Source of the DNA: Lysinibacillus sp. ZYM-1
GTDB taxonomy: Bacteria; Bacillota; Bacilli; Bacillales_A; Planococcaceae
Direction of reading: 5' to 3'
NCBI RefSeq assembly: GCF_001308875.1
Contig: NZ_KQ465121.1
Location: 57,514 to 121,513 of the forward strand
DNA length: 64,000 nucleotides
The notes beneath the pieces were generated by a model. The model did no database searches and was not told where the DNA came from. It saw nothing but the letters and a program-made list of their open reading frames with translations. Below are positions 28,187-38,219 of this stretch, in pieces. How positions within the stretch are numbered: position 1 is the stretch's first letter; each line of letters starts with the position of its first letter. Position numbers and translations under genes: made by a program.

Positions 28187-29398
28187 ATGAAAGCAGTTGG
28201 AATTGTTGTTGAATATAATCCTTTTCACAACGGACATGCTTATCATTTAACACAGGCTAAAAAAGTAGCGAAAGCGGATATCGTTATCGCTGTCATGAGT
28301 GGAACATTTTTACAACGTGGTGAACCTGCTATGGTTGATAAATGGACACGCACAAAAATGGCACTTGCTGGTGGTGTAGACATTGTCATAGAGCTACCTT
28401 ATGTCTATAGTACAGCTCCTGCCACTGATTTCGCAAAAGGGGCGATTTCATTATTAACTGCGATTGGCTGTGACTCATTTGCTTTTGGTAGTGAGGATGG
28501 TTCTATTCAACCCTTCTTGAACACTTTTGAGTTGATCGACAAACACCGTACAGAATATGACACACTCATTAAAGAAAGCCTCAAAACAGGGGCAAGCTAT
28601 CCAAAGAGCCTTCATTATGCCTATGAACAGCTTTCTCAGAAATTCCCTGCTCCATACATTGATCTTGCACAACCCAATAATATTCTTGGCTTTCATTATC
28701 TTGAGGCAGCGAAAACACTGGACAGTAAAATCCAGCCATTAACAATTCCCCGCATCGCAGCAGGTTACCATGATGCACTAAAAGAAGATGCTTCAATCGC
28801 AAGTGCCACAGGAATCCGCAAAGCATTGGCATCTACAAGTTCTTTACAGAGTGTGCAAAATGTTGTCCCAGATACATCCTTTGACTATTTGGCAGACTGG
28901 CATCATAATTATAAAAAATTTGCAAGCTGGGAATCATTTTGGCCACTATTACAGTTCACCATTATTAGACACACGCCTTCTGAACTCACTCGTTATGCAG
29001 AAGTAACTGAGGGAATTGAGAATGCTATTATGAAAGCCGCCAAAAGCAGCTCATCATATAATAGCTTTATGGAAAAAATAAAATCTAAACGTTATACATG
29101 GACCCGCCTTCAACGTATGATCACACATATTTACACAGGATTTTCTAAAGAGCAACTACAAAGCTTTGAAGCACCATCATTTATCCGTTTGCTTGGCATG
29201 AGCACAATGGGCCAGGCTTATTTAGGAAAGCGCAAAAAAGATATCGAATTACCTTTAATAAGCCGAGTTGCAGCTACAAATGATGCTATGTTAGCCATCG
29301 ATATTCACGCTGCAGATCTATACAATTTAAGTATAGAACAAGGAGTAACAGCGCCAAGTCTCCCTAAAGATTATCAAACACCACCAATCCGTTATTAA
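28187..29398 (+). CDS. tmcAL: TmcAL (YlbM), tRNA-Met cytidine acetate ligase
   Basis: ATP-dependent acetylation of the elongator tRNA-Met wobble cytidine (ac4C34). 403 aa. HIGH-like nucleotidyl motif in EYNPFHNGHAYHL, then VIAVMSGTFLQRGEPA and DKWTRTKMALAGGVD, with FGSEDG further on; the C-domain carries YTWTRLQRMITHIYTG. The ribosome site GGGGGG is seven bases before the ATG. Divergent from yceD. Corresponds to B. subtilis ylbM. Confidence 0.93.
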   Translation: MKAVGIVVEYNPFHNGHAYHLTQAKKVAKADIVIAVMSGTFLQRGEPAMVDKWTRTKMALAGGVDIVIELPYVYSTAPATDFAKGAISLLTAIGCDSFAFGSEDGSIQPFLNTFELIDKHRTEYDTLIKESLKTGASYPKSLHYAYEQLSQKFPAPYIDLAQPNNILGFHYLEAAKTLDSKIQPLTIPRIAAGYHDALKEDASIASATGIRKALASTSSLQSVQNVVPDTSFDYLADWHHNYKKFASWESFWPLLQFTIIRHTPSELTRYAEVTEGIENAIMKAAKSSSSYNSFMEKIKSKRYTWTRLQRMITHIYTGFSKEQLQSFEAPSFIRLLGMSTMGQAYLGKRKKDIELPLISRVAATNDAMLAIDIHAADLYNLSIEQGVTAPSLPKDYQTPPIRY

Positions 29399-29404
29399 AG
29401 TCAT

Positions 29405-29440
29405 AAAAAAGGATGCTAGAAGGGTCTAGCATCCTTTTTT
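29405..29440. terminator. Bidirectional terminator between tmcAL and ylbL
   Basis: aaaaaaggatgctaga / ctagcatcctttttt with a short loop; T runs on both strands serve the two convergent genes. Confidence 0.88.
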
Positions 29441-29447
29441 CGTTATT

Positions 29448-30494
29448 TTATTTTGGTTGTAGCTGCTTTAAATAGTTAATGGCATCGTCAACATTTTTCA
29501 CAGGTACAATTTTCATCTTTGTTCCAATGTCTTTTGCTGTTTTTACAGCAGTCGTATAATTGGATTCTAGCTCTGGATATTTTGCCTTCATATCTTGAGA
29601 AATTTCATCATCAGGGGCAAAAAAGATTTCCATATCGTCACGATCAGCAGCTATGATCTTATAATCAATTCCGCCAATTCGTCCAACTGATCCATCAATG
29701 AGCATTTCTCCTGTACCAGCGATGGCATAACCTTTCGTTAAATCCTCATCAAGAAGCTGATCTAAAATTTCAAGTGTAAACATCAATCCTGCAGAGGGAC
29801 CGCCAATATCCTCTGTTTTCATTGTCACTTGTGGAATTGTTTCAATCGATTTGCTTTCTGTATATGAAATCCCTAAACCGGCTCTATGTTCTTGTGCATT
29901 TGGAATTTCTTGTAATGTAATCGTTGCCTGTTGTTGTTCCCCATTACGTATAAATTGAATCGTTACTTGATCGCCAAGCTGTTTAGGCTGTAAAAGCTCA
30001 ACAAGCATTTGTTGATTAGTTATTTTTTGACCATCAACCTCAATTATTTCATCCCCAGCTTTTAAGATGCCATCTGACGCTCCACCATCTAACACATTTA
30101 ATATAAAGACACCATTAAAATGGACTTTTGTCTCTAATCCAGCTCTTTGGAAAGCCACATATTTTGCATTAAATTGCGAATCAGACATTAATTTTAACTG
30201 TCGAACATTATATTCCTCATCATCCTCTAATGGATTGCGGACTTGTTCAATATCCATGAGCTTTTGATATTTTTGAGTTTTAGCCCATAAGTACGAAAAC
30301 GGTGTGGCTTGCTGCATTGCTACCGTCATTAGACTCAGGGACCCTAAGCTATCAGCTTCCTTGCTATCGACAGTAACAAATTTACTGACATCATAAGCGC
30401 TACCAGGTTTCATTATATACGCGTCTAGTCGGTACAACATCATAAAACAAATCACGACTATTAACACAGCATAAATTCCAATTTTTTTCTTCAC
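29448..30494 (-). CDS. ylbL: YlbL/SepM-like membrane serine protease with PDZ domain
   Basis: 348 aa. N-terminal membrane anchor (residues ~5-20), PDZ domain (~125-200, GVFILNVLDGGASDGILKAGD) and a C-terminal Lon-type proteolytic domain with the Ser-Lys dyad: Ser234 in GGPSAGLMF and Lys279 in GGIDYKIIAAD. Family members cleave substrates at the outer face of the membrane; the B. subtilis orthologue has been linked to degradation of YneA. Located as in B. subtilis. Confidence 0.9.
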   Translation of the reverse strand: MKKKIGIYAVLIVVICFMMLYRLDAYIMKPGSAYDVSKFVTVDSKEADSLGSLSLMTVAMQQATPFSYLWAKTQKYQKLMDIEQVRNPLEDDEEYNVRQLKLMSDSQFNAKYVAFQRAGLETKVHFNGVFILNVLDGGASDGILKAGDEIIEVDGQKITNQQMLVELLQPKQLGDQVTIQFIRNGEQQQATITLQEIPNAQEHRAGLGISYTESKSIETIPQVTMKTEDIGGPSAGLMFTLEILDQLLDEDLTKGYAIAGTGEMLIDGSVGRIGGIDYKIIAADRDDMEIFFAPDDEISQDMKAKYPELESNYTTAVKTAKDIGTKMKIVPVKNVDDAINYLKQLQPK

Positions 30495-30613
30495 TTGAAT
30501 ACACCTCCTAGGACGCTTGTAAAAACCATACGTTCATGTTTTTGCCTTTCTCACATATATTGATTTTAGCATTTGCCTATGTGAATGACAAAAAGTTGAA
30601 ACGAGATGATAAC

Positions 30614-31510
30614 ATGTTTGCTACAATTCAAATAGCTCTCTGCGTAATTCTAATTCTCTTACTCTTGTTATTCCCACAAACCGCTCATAGTGGTACTGAT
30701 TTAGGCTTAACTCTTTTCATGGAGGCGCTATTTCCGTATTTATTGCCGTATCTGGTGTTAACACAATGGCTCCTGCGTTTAACAGCCCCTATGCGAACAA
30801 AAACGAAAAGAGCTTCTTTATACGTACAAGCCTATGTTATTAGCGCACTTGGAGGCTACCCAACTGGGGCGACAACTATTGTTTATTTAAAAAATAGTGG
30901 TCAGTTACATCCCAAGGAAGCAAATTTTCTACTTGCTGTTTGTCATGCACCAAGTCCTTTATTTGTTTTAGGTTTTGTAAGCCTTGATTTACTACACAGT
31001 AATACGTTCGGATGGTTGTTTTTATGTTTACTACATACGTTTAATATTTGTTGCTTAATAATTGGTTACTTCTTATTTCGCAAAACGGATTCACCAAGTA
31101 TCTCCGTACACAACACTACACTGTATATGGCTCCTTTTTCTGAAAGTATTAAAGAAACAGCCCCAACAATTCTGTTAGTGGGCACAACCATTATCTTTTT
31201 CACAACCATTCAGACCATTGTGCAACAGGGTTTAGATCAACTAATACCGAAGCTTCCTTATAGTATTGAACTTTCCTTAGCCGCAATCCTAGAAGTGACA
31301 AACGGTCTTAAAATGACTGTCACGGCCTTCCCAGATCTCTCGTATACCCCTTTACTAGTCGTCATTCTGTTGACGATGCAAAGTATAAGTATTCACTTAC
31401 AAATTTTTGTGATTGCTAAATCAGCCAAACTTTCTGTGAGACCTTATATAAAATTCCGCCTTCTTAGCATAATCATTGTACCAACTATTTATGCTCTATT
31501 TTTTCTGTAA
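30614..31510 (+). CDS. ylbJ: YlbJ-like sporulation integral membrane protein
   Basis: 298 aa, about eight membrane helices, nucleoside-recognition (Gate) type fold. Motifs: FMEALFPYLLPYLVLTQWL, SALGGYPTGATTIVYL and LLAVCHAPSPLFVLGF. B. subtilis YlbJ is needed for spore cortex and is about 400 aa; this protein is clearly shorter. The start ATG 30614 has GAGATGAT eight bases upstream; an upstream in-frame ATG at 30536 would add 26 residues with no better site. Divergent from ylbL. Confidence 0.8.
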   Translation: MFATIQIALCVILILLLLLFPQTAHSGTDLGLTLFMEALFPYLLPYLVLTQWLLRLTAPMRTKTKRASLYVQAYVISALGGYPTGATTIVYLKNSGQLHPKEANFLLAVCHAPSPLFVLGFVSLDLLHSNTFGWLFLCLLHTFNICCLIIGYFLFRKTDSPSISVHNTTLYMAPFSESIKETAPTILLVGTTIIFFTTIQTIVQQGLDQLIPKLPYSIELSLAAILEVTNGLKMTVTAFPDLSYTPLLVVILLTMQSISIHLQIFVIAKSAKLSVRPYIKFRLLSIIIVPTIYALFFL

Positions 31511-31531
31511 TAATTAGTTTTCGATGATAAA

Positions 31532-31565
31532 AAAGAGGATGTCACTTTATTACCGACATCCTCTT
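31532..31565. terminator. Bidirectional terminator between ylbJ and coaD
   Basis: aaagaggatgtc / gacatcctctt stem with an 11-base loop between two convergent genes. Confidence 0.85.
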
Positions 31566-31571
31566 AACCCA

Positions 31572-32631
<1,060 letters not shown>

Positions 32632-32667
32632 ATAAGCATATCACCGTACTTTCATCCATATAAAGTA

Positions 32668-32702
32668 TTTTTGCAGCGAAGGGGAATCCTCCGCTGCAAA
32701 AA
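32668..32702. terminator. Terminator after the 32703-34124 gene
   Basis: tttttgcagcg (32668-32678) pairs with cgctgcaaaaa (32692-32702), giving a hairpin with T/A tails, between the two minus-strand genes. Confidence 0.82.
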
Positions 32703-34124
32703 TTATTGTTGCTCTTGTGTTAATACTTGAATACGTTCCTCTTTCTTTTGTAATTCGACTAAGAATAAACGTTGTAACCAAGCTTCTTCCACGTAATAGT
32801 GATCTGCAATTTTAATAATTGGTTCAGAAATAGTTGAATATCTTCGCTGATTAAATACATAAAACCCAGGTTCTTTCGGGAATCGGAATGTACGATGCTC
32901 ACTATTTACATAATAGCCATTCTTCCCTTCGCCAACCGAATAACCAAGATAAGGTAATAACGTATCTGCCGTATATAGCGCTTGACCTTCATATAGAATA
33001 ACATGAACGTCTTTTTTCAACACATCATTCACATACACATCGCGAGAATCCTCAAATAATAATGGGTATGTTCCGTTTTTCAGGCCTGCATTTAATGTAA
33101 AGTAAGATGTTTTAGCATCCAATACTTGCGATAAATACTTGTCTATTGTATCTGGTGATATAGGTTCATCCCTAAGTTTTTTCAACATTTCCTGCCAAGC
33201 CTGCTGTTGACTATCTGTCATGTAATCATTTAATGTCTTCACGATTTTCTTTGCTTTATCTCCACCAATTGGGTCGTTTACTAAATAGGATGCCACAACT
33301 TCTAACAACCATTCTGGCGAGTCTACAAAATTATATTGCGATTTTATTTGGGACAAAATTACTTCCTGTTCAACAGCTTGTGCTGTAAGTGTTGGTAAAA
33401 ATAACAATCTTTCATCATGGACTGTTGCAGGATTTTTTTCTTGAATAATCGCGATATGTTCATCATTTAAAAACTGTAAATTCTCTAATGATTTTAGGAA
33501 ATCATTTGGAATTGCCTGCTGTGCATAAATAGATAACACAGGCGTTTGTTCTTGGACTTTGAGTTTCCCTGCTTGCCAATAAAGATCATGAACAGTACCG
33601 TTGCCTCTAAACATTGTATAATTAACAAGTGATAGCTGTTGTTGACCTACTAATGGCAGACCAGTAATCCATTGTCCGTTAATTTTACTATCTGTAGAAA
33701 TATGAACAATCGAATAGGACGCTTCACCATTTATTAGTGTAGCAAAAACATCTTGAAGGAGCATCTTATTTTTCAAGCCACCCTCAATCGGAATTATGTA
33801 TGACACAGATTGTGATTTTGTTTCCCCTTTGGCAAAATAAGAGACCTCATCTGATAATCGATCACAGCTATTTTCATTCTCGATAAAGCAACTAGGGTTT
33901 GTTGCTTTTTCTGGCCATTTAATTTTTACCTTTTGATTGGGTAAATTTTTAAAATGCTGACGAATATCTAAGCTATTTTCACGATAGACAATCTCAATTT
34001 CCTGCGAATAATGAAAATCCCCTATGCCAGTTTCTAAATCAGATGAGTAAGCATGGTACTGGAAAAATAACGTTCCTGCAATAATAAGTACTAAAATAGA
34101 AAAAAAGCTTAATGCAAATTTCAT
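32703..34124 (-). CDS. Uncharacterised membrane-anchored extracytoplasmic protein
   Basis: 473 aa; not recognised. One N-terminal hydrophobic segment (about residues 3-20) suggests export with a membrane anchor or signal peptide without a clear cleavage box. The middle has no motif I know. The last ~110 residues (VYVNDVLKKDVHVILYEGQ, LPYLGYSV, YYVNSEHRTFRFP, then a second half ending in a charged coil) resemble the copper-amine-oxidase-N-like domain of Firmicute surface proteins. The start is ATG 34124 with GGGAGGTC upstream. Its own terminator follows. No equivalent is known to me at this place in B. subtilis. Confidence 0.7.
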   Translation of the reverse strand: MKFALSFFSILVLIIAGTLFFQYHAYSSDLETGIGDFHYSQEIEIVYRENSLDIRQHFKNLPNQKVKIKWPEKATNPSCFIENENSCDRLSDEVSYFAKGETKSQSVSYIIPIEGGLKNKMLLQDVFATLINGEASYSIVHISTDSKINGQWITGLPLVGQQQLSLVNYTMFRGNGTVHDLYWQAGKLKVQEQTPVLSIYAQQAIPNDFLKSLENLQFLNDEHIAIIQEKNPATVHDERLLFLPTLTAQAVEQEVILSQIKSQYNFVDSPEWLLEVVASYLVNDPIGGDKAKKIVKTLNDYMTDSQQQAWQEMLKKLRDEPISPDTIDKYLSQVLDAKTSYFTLNAGLKNGTYPLLFEDSRDVYVNDVLKKDVHVILYEGQALYTADTLLPYLGYSVGEGKNGYYVNSEHRTFRFPKEPGFYVFNQRRYSTISEPIIKIADHYYVEEAWLQRLFLVELQKKEERIQVLTQEQQ

Positions 34125-34180
34125 GTGCTTGACCTCCCGCAGCATGATACTATGAGTATTGGAAAGGATGTGCAATTATT

Positions 34181-34570
34181 ATGCCACAACAATTTATAGA
34201 ATTAGGAGAAGGCTATGGTGATGTTTACGAGCTACTCGAAATTATTAAAACAAATCAAGAACGCTTTCATCAGGCCTTTATACTAACATCTACAAAAGAA
34301 GATAAAAAGGTAATCTCTTTAGCTGTTGCCTTCAAACCAGTCGGCGAAAGTAAGTTCATGCCAATTTATATTTGTCGCGAAGGTATTCCTTATAAAGATG
34401 AGCAACCAACTAAGCGACAAAATATGTTTGAAGCACAAATAGAACAACTCGATCGAAAAGCAGTTGTTGTAGAAATAAAGCACTCATCTATATTTTCGGA
34501 ATCAAAACTATTTTATCAATACTTAATCGGCATATTAAGACTAAATAACTATATACCAGCATTAGTATAA
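34181..34570 (+). CDS. Conserved hypothetical protein (DUF7147-like)
   Basis: 129 aa soluble protein, conserved in Bacillales and sometimes mislabelled methylthioribose kinase. Motifs seen: FIELGEGYGDVYELLEI and MPIYICREGIPY. It lacks any kinase signature. Divergent from the gene at 32703-34124, with only 56 bp between, so promoters must overlap; it ends three bases before the convergent ylbG stop. Family name from memory, function unknown. Confidence 0.7.
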   Translation: MPQQFIELGEGYGDVYELLEIIKTNQERFHQAFILTSTKEDKKVISLAVAFKPVGESKFMPIYICREGIPYKDEQPTKRQNMFEAQIEQLDRKAVVVEIKHSSIFSESKLFYQYLIGILRLNNYIPALV

Positions 34571-34572
34571 TA

Positions 34573-34845
34573 TTATAGACCTACTTTATAGTCATATTCC
34601 TTTGCTTTATCTGGCTTTGCATTTTCATATTCAGTTTTCACAAATGGACGATAAGATTCCACAACGTCTTTCACAAAAGGAAGACGTTGTAATTTTGTTG
34701 TCATCATATCAATGTCCTCACGATCGCAGTACAGCACTACATATTTTTGCCTTCTAGAAATATAAAGAACATGACCATATTTCCGAAGAGACTTCGCATG
34801 TTTTAATTGATGGACGTAAACGATTAGCCCTTGTCGTTCGTTCAT
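34573..34845 (-). CDS. ylbG: YlbG family protein (DUF2129)
   Basis: 90 aa. [21 protein letters not shown] and [13 protein letters not shown] are characteristic of DUF2129/YlbG, a small cytoplasmic protein of unknown role next to rsmD and coaD in Bacillus. The start is ATG 34845, with GAGGG eight bases upstream; the ATG at 34860 precedes that site. Tail-to-tail with 34181-34570. Confidence 0.88.
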   Translation of the reverse strand: MNERQGLIVYVHQLKHAKSLRKYGHVLYISRRQKYVVLYCDREDIDMMTTKLQRLPFVKDVVESYRPFVKTEYENAKPDKAKEYDYKVGL

Positions 34846-35223
34846 ATTGGATTCCCTCATTTCTTACATAAAAGAATACCATAGACCAGAAAATGATAGC
34901 AACAGAGTTTAGCTGACAGAACGCTCGATTTTCCGTTATAATGGAAAAGCATACTACGTTAAACATCGTAGGAATTCGAATCAGTTGTTTTAAATGACTT
35001 AAATGATTATTTTTCCATTGATTGCATGTAAATTTTGCTGAAGATGATAATGCCTCAAACCTCCATCATTGATGATGGAAAAAATCGGCATGAAAGATTC
35101 ATCATTCAATTAACTAATTACTAGTTTTATAAAGCTCTCGGACGGTCGTTGAGCATTTGTTAATCATTGAACAATGAATTCACCATTACTTTTATAGGAA
35201 GAAAATTGTTAAGGAGGACGAAT
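34846..35223. other. Intergenic region before glpQ: promoter and long leader
   Basis: No gene seen. A plus-strand promoter candidate lies at CTGACA (34913-34918), 18-bp spacer, TATAAT (34937-34942). If used, it gives glpQ a leader of about 275 nt. That leader holds small hairpins: CTACG/CGTAG near 34953-34971 and tccatcat/atgatgga at 35062-35079. No known riboswitch signature was found. Confidence 0.5.
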
Positions 35224-36132
35224 ATGGGGAAGAAAACTAAAATAGCAATTGCAATCGCAGCTGCAAGCGCGGCAGCTTGGGCAGGTAGTAAAGCTATTTC
35301 TAAACCACAGCAACGTGAAGGTAAACAAGCTTTACAATTTGATCGCCCTATCATTCTTGCACATCGTGGCGGAGCTCATTTAGCACCTGAACATACTATA
35401 ATAGCCTTTGACAAAGCAGCACAGCTAGGCGTTGATGGCTTTGAAATTGACATACGTTTAACAAAAGACGAGGAAATTATTGTTTTCCACGATGATACAG
35501 TCGAACGTACAACAGATGGCTACGGTCTCATAGCTGATATGACATTGGCTGAAATCAATGCCTTAAACCACGGCTATCAATTTGAAGATTTGGATGGAGC
35601 CTTCCCCCACCGTGAGGATAAATTAGATGTTGTAACATTACGAGAGCTACTTGAGTCTTATCCAAATATGTTAATCAATATTGATATTAAAGATGCCCCA
35701 GAAACTTATGAAGGAAGTCTAATGCCTTCTAAACTCTGGCGCTTAATTGAGGAACTTGGTGCAGAAGATCGTGTTGTTGTGACAAGTTTTTATGGAGAGC
35801 AAATAGATCGCTTTAATTTATATGCTCAAAATCAGGTGGCACTTGGTGCAGGAGAATCAGATGTGAGAAAAGCGTTTGCTTCCTTCTCCAGTCAATTCGG
35901 ACATTTATATCATCCAAAAGTAGATGTTTTCCAAATCCCTCCTAAATCAGGTGTTATCGCATTAGATTCTCCAAAGTTTATTCAGTTTCTAAATAATCTC
36001 AACATCCCTGTTCATTATTGGACAATCAATGAAATAGAGACGATGAAAAAATTAATTAATAACGGCGCAAAAGGGATTGTTACTGATCGCCCCGATATTG
36101 CTACAGAGTTATTTCAAACTCAAGATTCTTAA
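35224..36132 (+). CDS. glpQ: Glycerophosphodiester phosphodiesterase family protein
   Basis: 302 aa TIM-barrel enzyme that hydrolyses glycerophosphodiesters to glycerol-3-phosphate and an alcohol. An N-terminal hydrophobic alanine-rich segment (about residues 5-22) suggests membrane anchoring or export. Catalytic motifs: ILAHRGGAHLAPEHT, GFEIDIRLTKD, VFHDDTVERTTDG; later HYWTINE and GIVTDRPD. The start is ATG 35224 behind AAGGAGGA. Not part of the B. subtilis order here, so an insertion in this lineage. Symbol by family only. Confidence 0.85.
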   Translation: MGKKTKIAIAIAAASAAAWAGSKAISKPQQREGKQALQFDRPIILAHRGGAHLAPEHTIIAFDKAAQLGVDGFEIDIRLTKDEEIIVFHDDTVERTTDGYGLIADMTLAEINALNHGYQFEDLDGAFPHREDKLDVVTLRELLESYPNMLINIDIKDAPETYEGSLMPSKLWRLIEELGAEDRVVVTSFYGEQIDRFNLYAQNQVALGAGESDVRKAFASFSSQFGHLYHPKVDVFQIPPKSGVIALDSPKFIQFLNNLNIPVHYWTINEIETMKKLINNGAKGIVTDRPDIATELFQTQDS

Positions 36133-36149
36133 CAAGGATACGCGCTATA

Positions 36150-36186
36150 AAAAGGGAAGGCCACTAAATAACCGCCTTCCCTTCTT
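36150..36186. terminator. Terminator after glpQ
   Basis: aagggaagg / ccttccctt arms around a loop, with A and T tracts on the two sides. It may serve both glpQ and the convergent pseudogene. Confidence 0.8.
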
Positions 36187-36202
36187 TCATTTATCTATAG
36201 GT

Positions 36203-37079
36203 TTATTCTAAATAATGTAATACTGCATCGGTTACTTCTCGTAATGTTGCTGTTCCATCTAAATCTGGCGTTTTAATTCCCCGCGCCAATGTCAATTCTA
36301 TAGAGCGCAAGATGTTAGTTCCCGCATCCTGATAGCCAAGAAAATCAAGCATCATTTTTCCGGTCCATATTTGCCCAATTGGATTTGCAATCCCTTGACC
36401 TGCTATATCAGGTGCAGAGCCATGAACAGGCTCAAACATAGACGGATACACGCCCTCTGTATTTATATTGGCTGCTGGTGCTATACCAATGCTCCCCATG
36501 ATGGCACCCCCTAAATCTGTTAAAATATCACCAAATAAATTGGATGCTACAATAACATCAAAGTTTTCAGGCTTCATTACTAAAAAAGCCGCTAATGCAT
36601 CTATATGATTAGATGTTTTCCTCACTTCTTCATATTCTTTCCCAACTTGTGCAAATACTTCATCCCAAAATGGCATACTGTAGGTAATGCCATTTGATTT
36701 TGTGGCACTTGTCACATGTTGCCTACGGGCTTTAGCTAGTTCAAAAGCATACCGCATCGCACGTTCTGTACCCTTTCTTGTAAAAATGGCATTTTGGATC
36801 GCTACCTCATCTTGACCACTATGTATTCTCCCACCACTTTCAGCATACTCCCCTTCAGAATTTTCTCTGACAACAATAAAATCAAACCCATTAGGATGAC
36901 GTAAAGGTGAAGGTAAACCTTGTAGTAGTTTTGCAGGTCGTACATTAATAGATTGCTGCATCTCGCGGCGAATTTTAATAAGTAAGCCCCTGCAGCCTTA
37001 TTGAGAACCTCTATGGCGGCTGGTACCACCTCTTTTCCTATTCCATCCCTGGTATGACAACAATCCCATATGTTTCCAT
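36203..37079 (-). pseudogene. Decayed D-malate/tartrate dehydrogenase (YcsA/TtuC type)
   Basis: The intact 3' part (36203-36961) encodes the C-terminal ~70% of a decarboxylating beta-hydroxyacid dehydrogenase (FDFIVVRENSEGEYAESGGR, ATKSNGITYSMPFWDE, VIVASNLFGDILTDLGGA, EPVHGSAPDIAG). Upstream, from ATG 37079 behind GGGGGT, the frame reads METYGIVVIPG. One base then seems lost inside G-D-G, moving the reading frame (GIGKEVVPAAIEVLNKAAG). Next, roughly 60-70 residues are missing before the frame resumes at KIRREMQQSINVRP. Frameshift plus internal deletion means no functional enzyme. In the intact family the NAD enzyme oxidises D-malate or tartrate. Confidence 0.85.
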
Positions 37080-37187
37080 TTATGTTACCCCCTTTAATAA
37101 TTGTATAGAAAAAGACTGTAAACAAACTCTGTTCATAGCTTCGAGTTGTCTACAGTCTAGGATAGATGTGTTTCTACACATCTTAAT

Positions 37188-37634
37188 TTACGCTGAGCAA
37201 GAGCATGACCCACCCGAGCCACACCCACCTCCGCAAGAAGAACCAGATGCAAAGAATGGATTGCTAACAGGCACTTTTACCGCTTCAGAGACCGTTTTAC
37301 CTACAAGTAGGCTAATCTCATCAAGCAAGTCCTGAAAATCGTTTTCAGCAATTTTTAATGCTGAAACCTTTTCATTTAAGTCGAGTGCCCTTTTCTGCTG
37401 GCGAATCGACTTCATAATTGTATGGTAGTCCGGATGATATTTTCCGAAACGTTGTACATCTTCGTACTGCTCTTTCATGCGATTAAATGCGTAAATAGCT
37501 TCTACAATTTGTGCATCACTATAAACCGCATCATACGCTTGTTGGAGCGCCATCGCAGGTTCTGAGGAAAGAATCATCTCACAAAGCGCTTCCGCCTCAT
37601 CTAAAATGAATACCCAGTCAGAGGTCATCATCAT
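37188..37634 (-). CDS. ricF: RicF (YlbF), Y-complex / RNase Y specificity factor
   Basis: Member of the RicA-RicF-RicT Fe-S complex that tunes RNase Y processing and is needed for sporulation, competence and biofilm formation. 148 aa. Signatures: QYEDVQRFGKYHPDYH, VGKTVSEAVKVPVSNPFF, and a C-terminal cysteine/glycine tail (SCGGGCGSGGSCSCS), the Fe-S ligand candidate. The start is the first of three ATGs, 37634, with GGGGGA seven bases upstream. Confidence 0.93.
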   Translation of the reverse strand: MMMTSDWVFILDEAEALCEMILSSEPAMALQQAYDAVYSDAQIVEAIYAFNRMKEQYEDVQRFGKYHPDYHTIMKSIRQQKRALDLNEKVSALKIAENDFQDLLDEISLLVGKTVSEAVKVPVSNPFFASGSSCGGGCGSGGSCSCSA

Positions 37635-37724
37635 TTTTAATTCCCCCAATCTCTTTTCCATCATAACAGATTTTATGGTAATTTTACATTATTGAGATTT
37701 TTAATGAAAGAGGTTTTCCAATTG

Positions 37725-38219
37725 ATGACAACATACAAAGAAGAAATCAATCAATTATTAGCGGCAATTTTACAAGAAAGTACTGAGGAAGATGAAGAAG
37801 TTTTATTACATCTCTTAAATGGGCTTCGAGAAAAACAGCAAGGCATACATCGTCGCTATATTAACGCTGCCTTACATATGGTCGGGAAATTTGAGCCTGA
37901 GATCAGTGAGGTCCGTATTCCAATTACACCAGTTATTCATAACACGATTAAGGTGCCACATGGTGGCATTATTGCGACTATTGCCGACGCAGCTATGGGC
38001 GGGCTTGCGTCACGCTCTGTACCAAAAGGATTTAATGTAGTTACTACAAATATGAATGTAACGTATATTGCCACAACAACGAATACAGAATTAATTGCGC
38101 ATGGTCGTTTTGTCCATAAAGGACGACAAACACTTGTAATGGAATGTGATATCGAAGATGAGACAGGACGCAAGCTAGCCATTGCTACAGGCTCATTTTT
38201 TATTATTCGGCGTCGGTAA
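37725..38219 (+). CDS. PaaI/YdiI-type hotdog thioesterase
   Basis: 164 aa single hotdog-fold protein. HGGIIATIADAAMGGLA carries the active-site region (HGG, then D), followed by VTTNMNVTYIATT and GRFVHKGRQTLVMECDIED. It probably hydrolyses an acyl-CoA; substrate unknown. The start is ambiguous: ATG 37725 or the preceding TTG 37722, both after AGAGG. Divergent from ricF; its end overlaps the convergent murE stop by 17 bp. Confidence 0.8.
   Translation: MTTYKEEINQLLAAILQESTEEDEEVLLHLLNGLREKQQGIHRRYINAALHMVGKFEPEISEVRIPITPVIHNTIKVPHGGIIATIADAAMGGLASRSVPKGFNVVTTNMNVTYIATTTNTELIAHGRFVHKGRQTLVMECDIEDETGRKLAIATGSFFIIRRR

Noticed and set aside
36802..37125. 107-aa minus-strand frame at the malate dehydrogenase locus as a separate gene
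   Set aside because: It is the shifted 5' part of the decayed gene; the frame after the break encodes nonsense overlapping the intact part.
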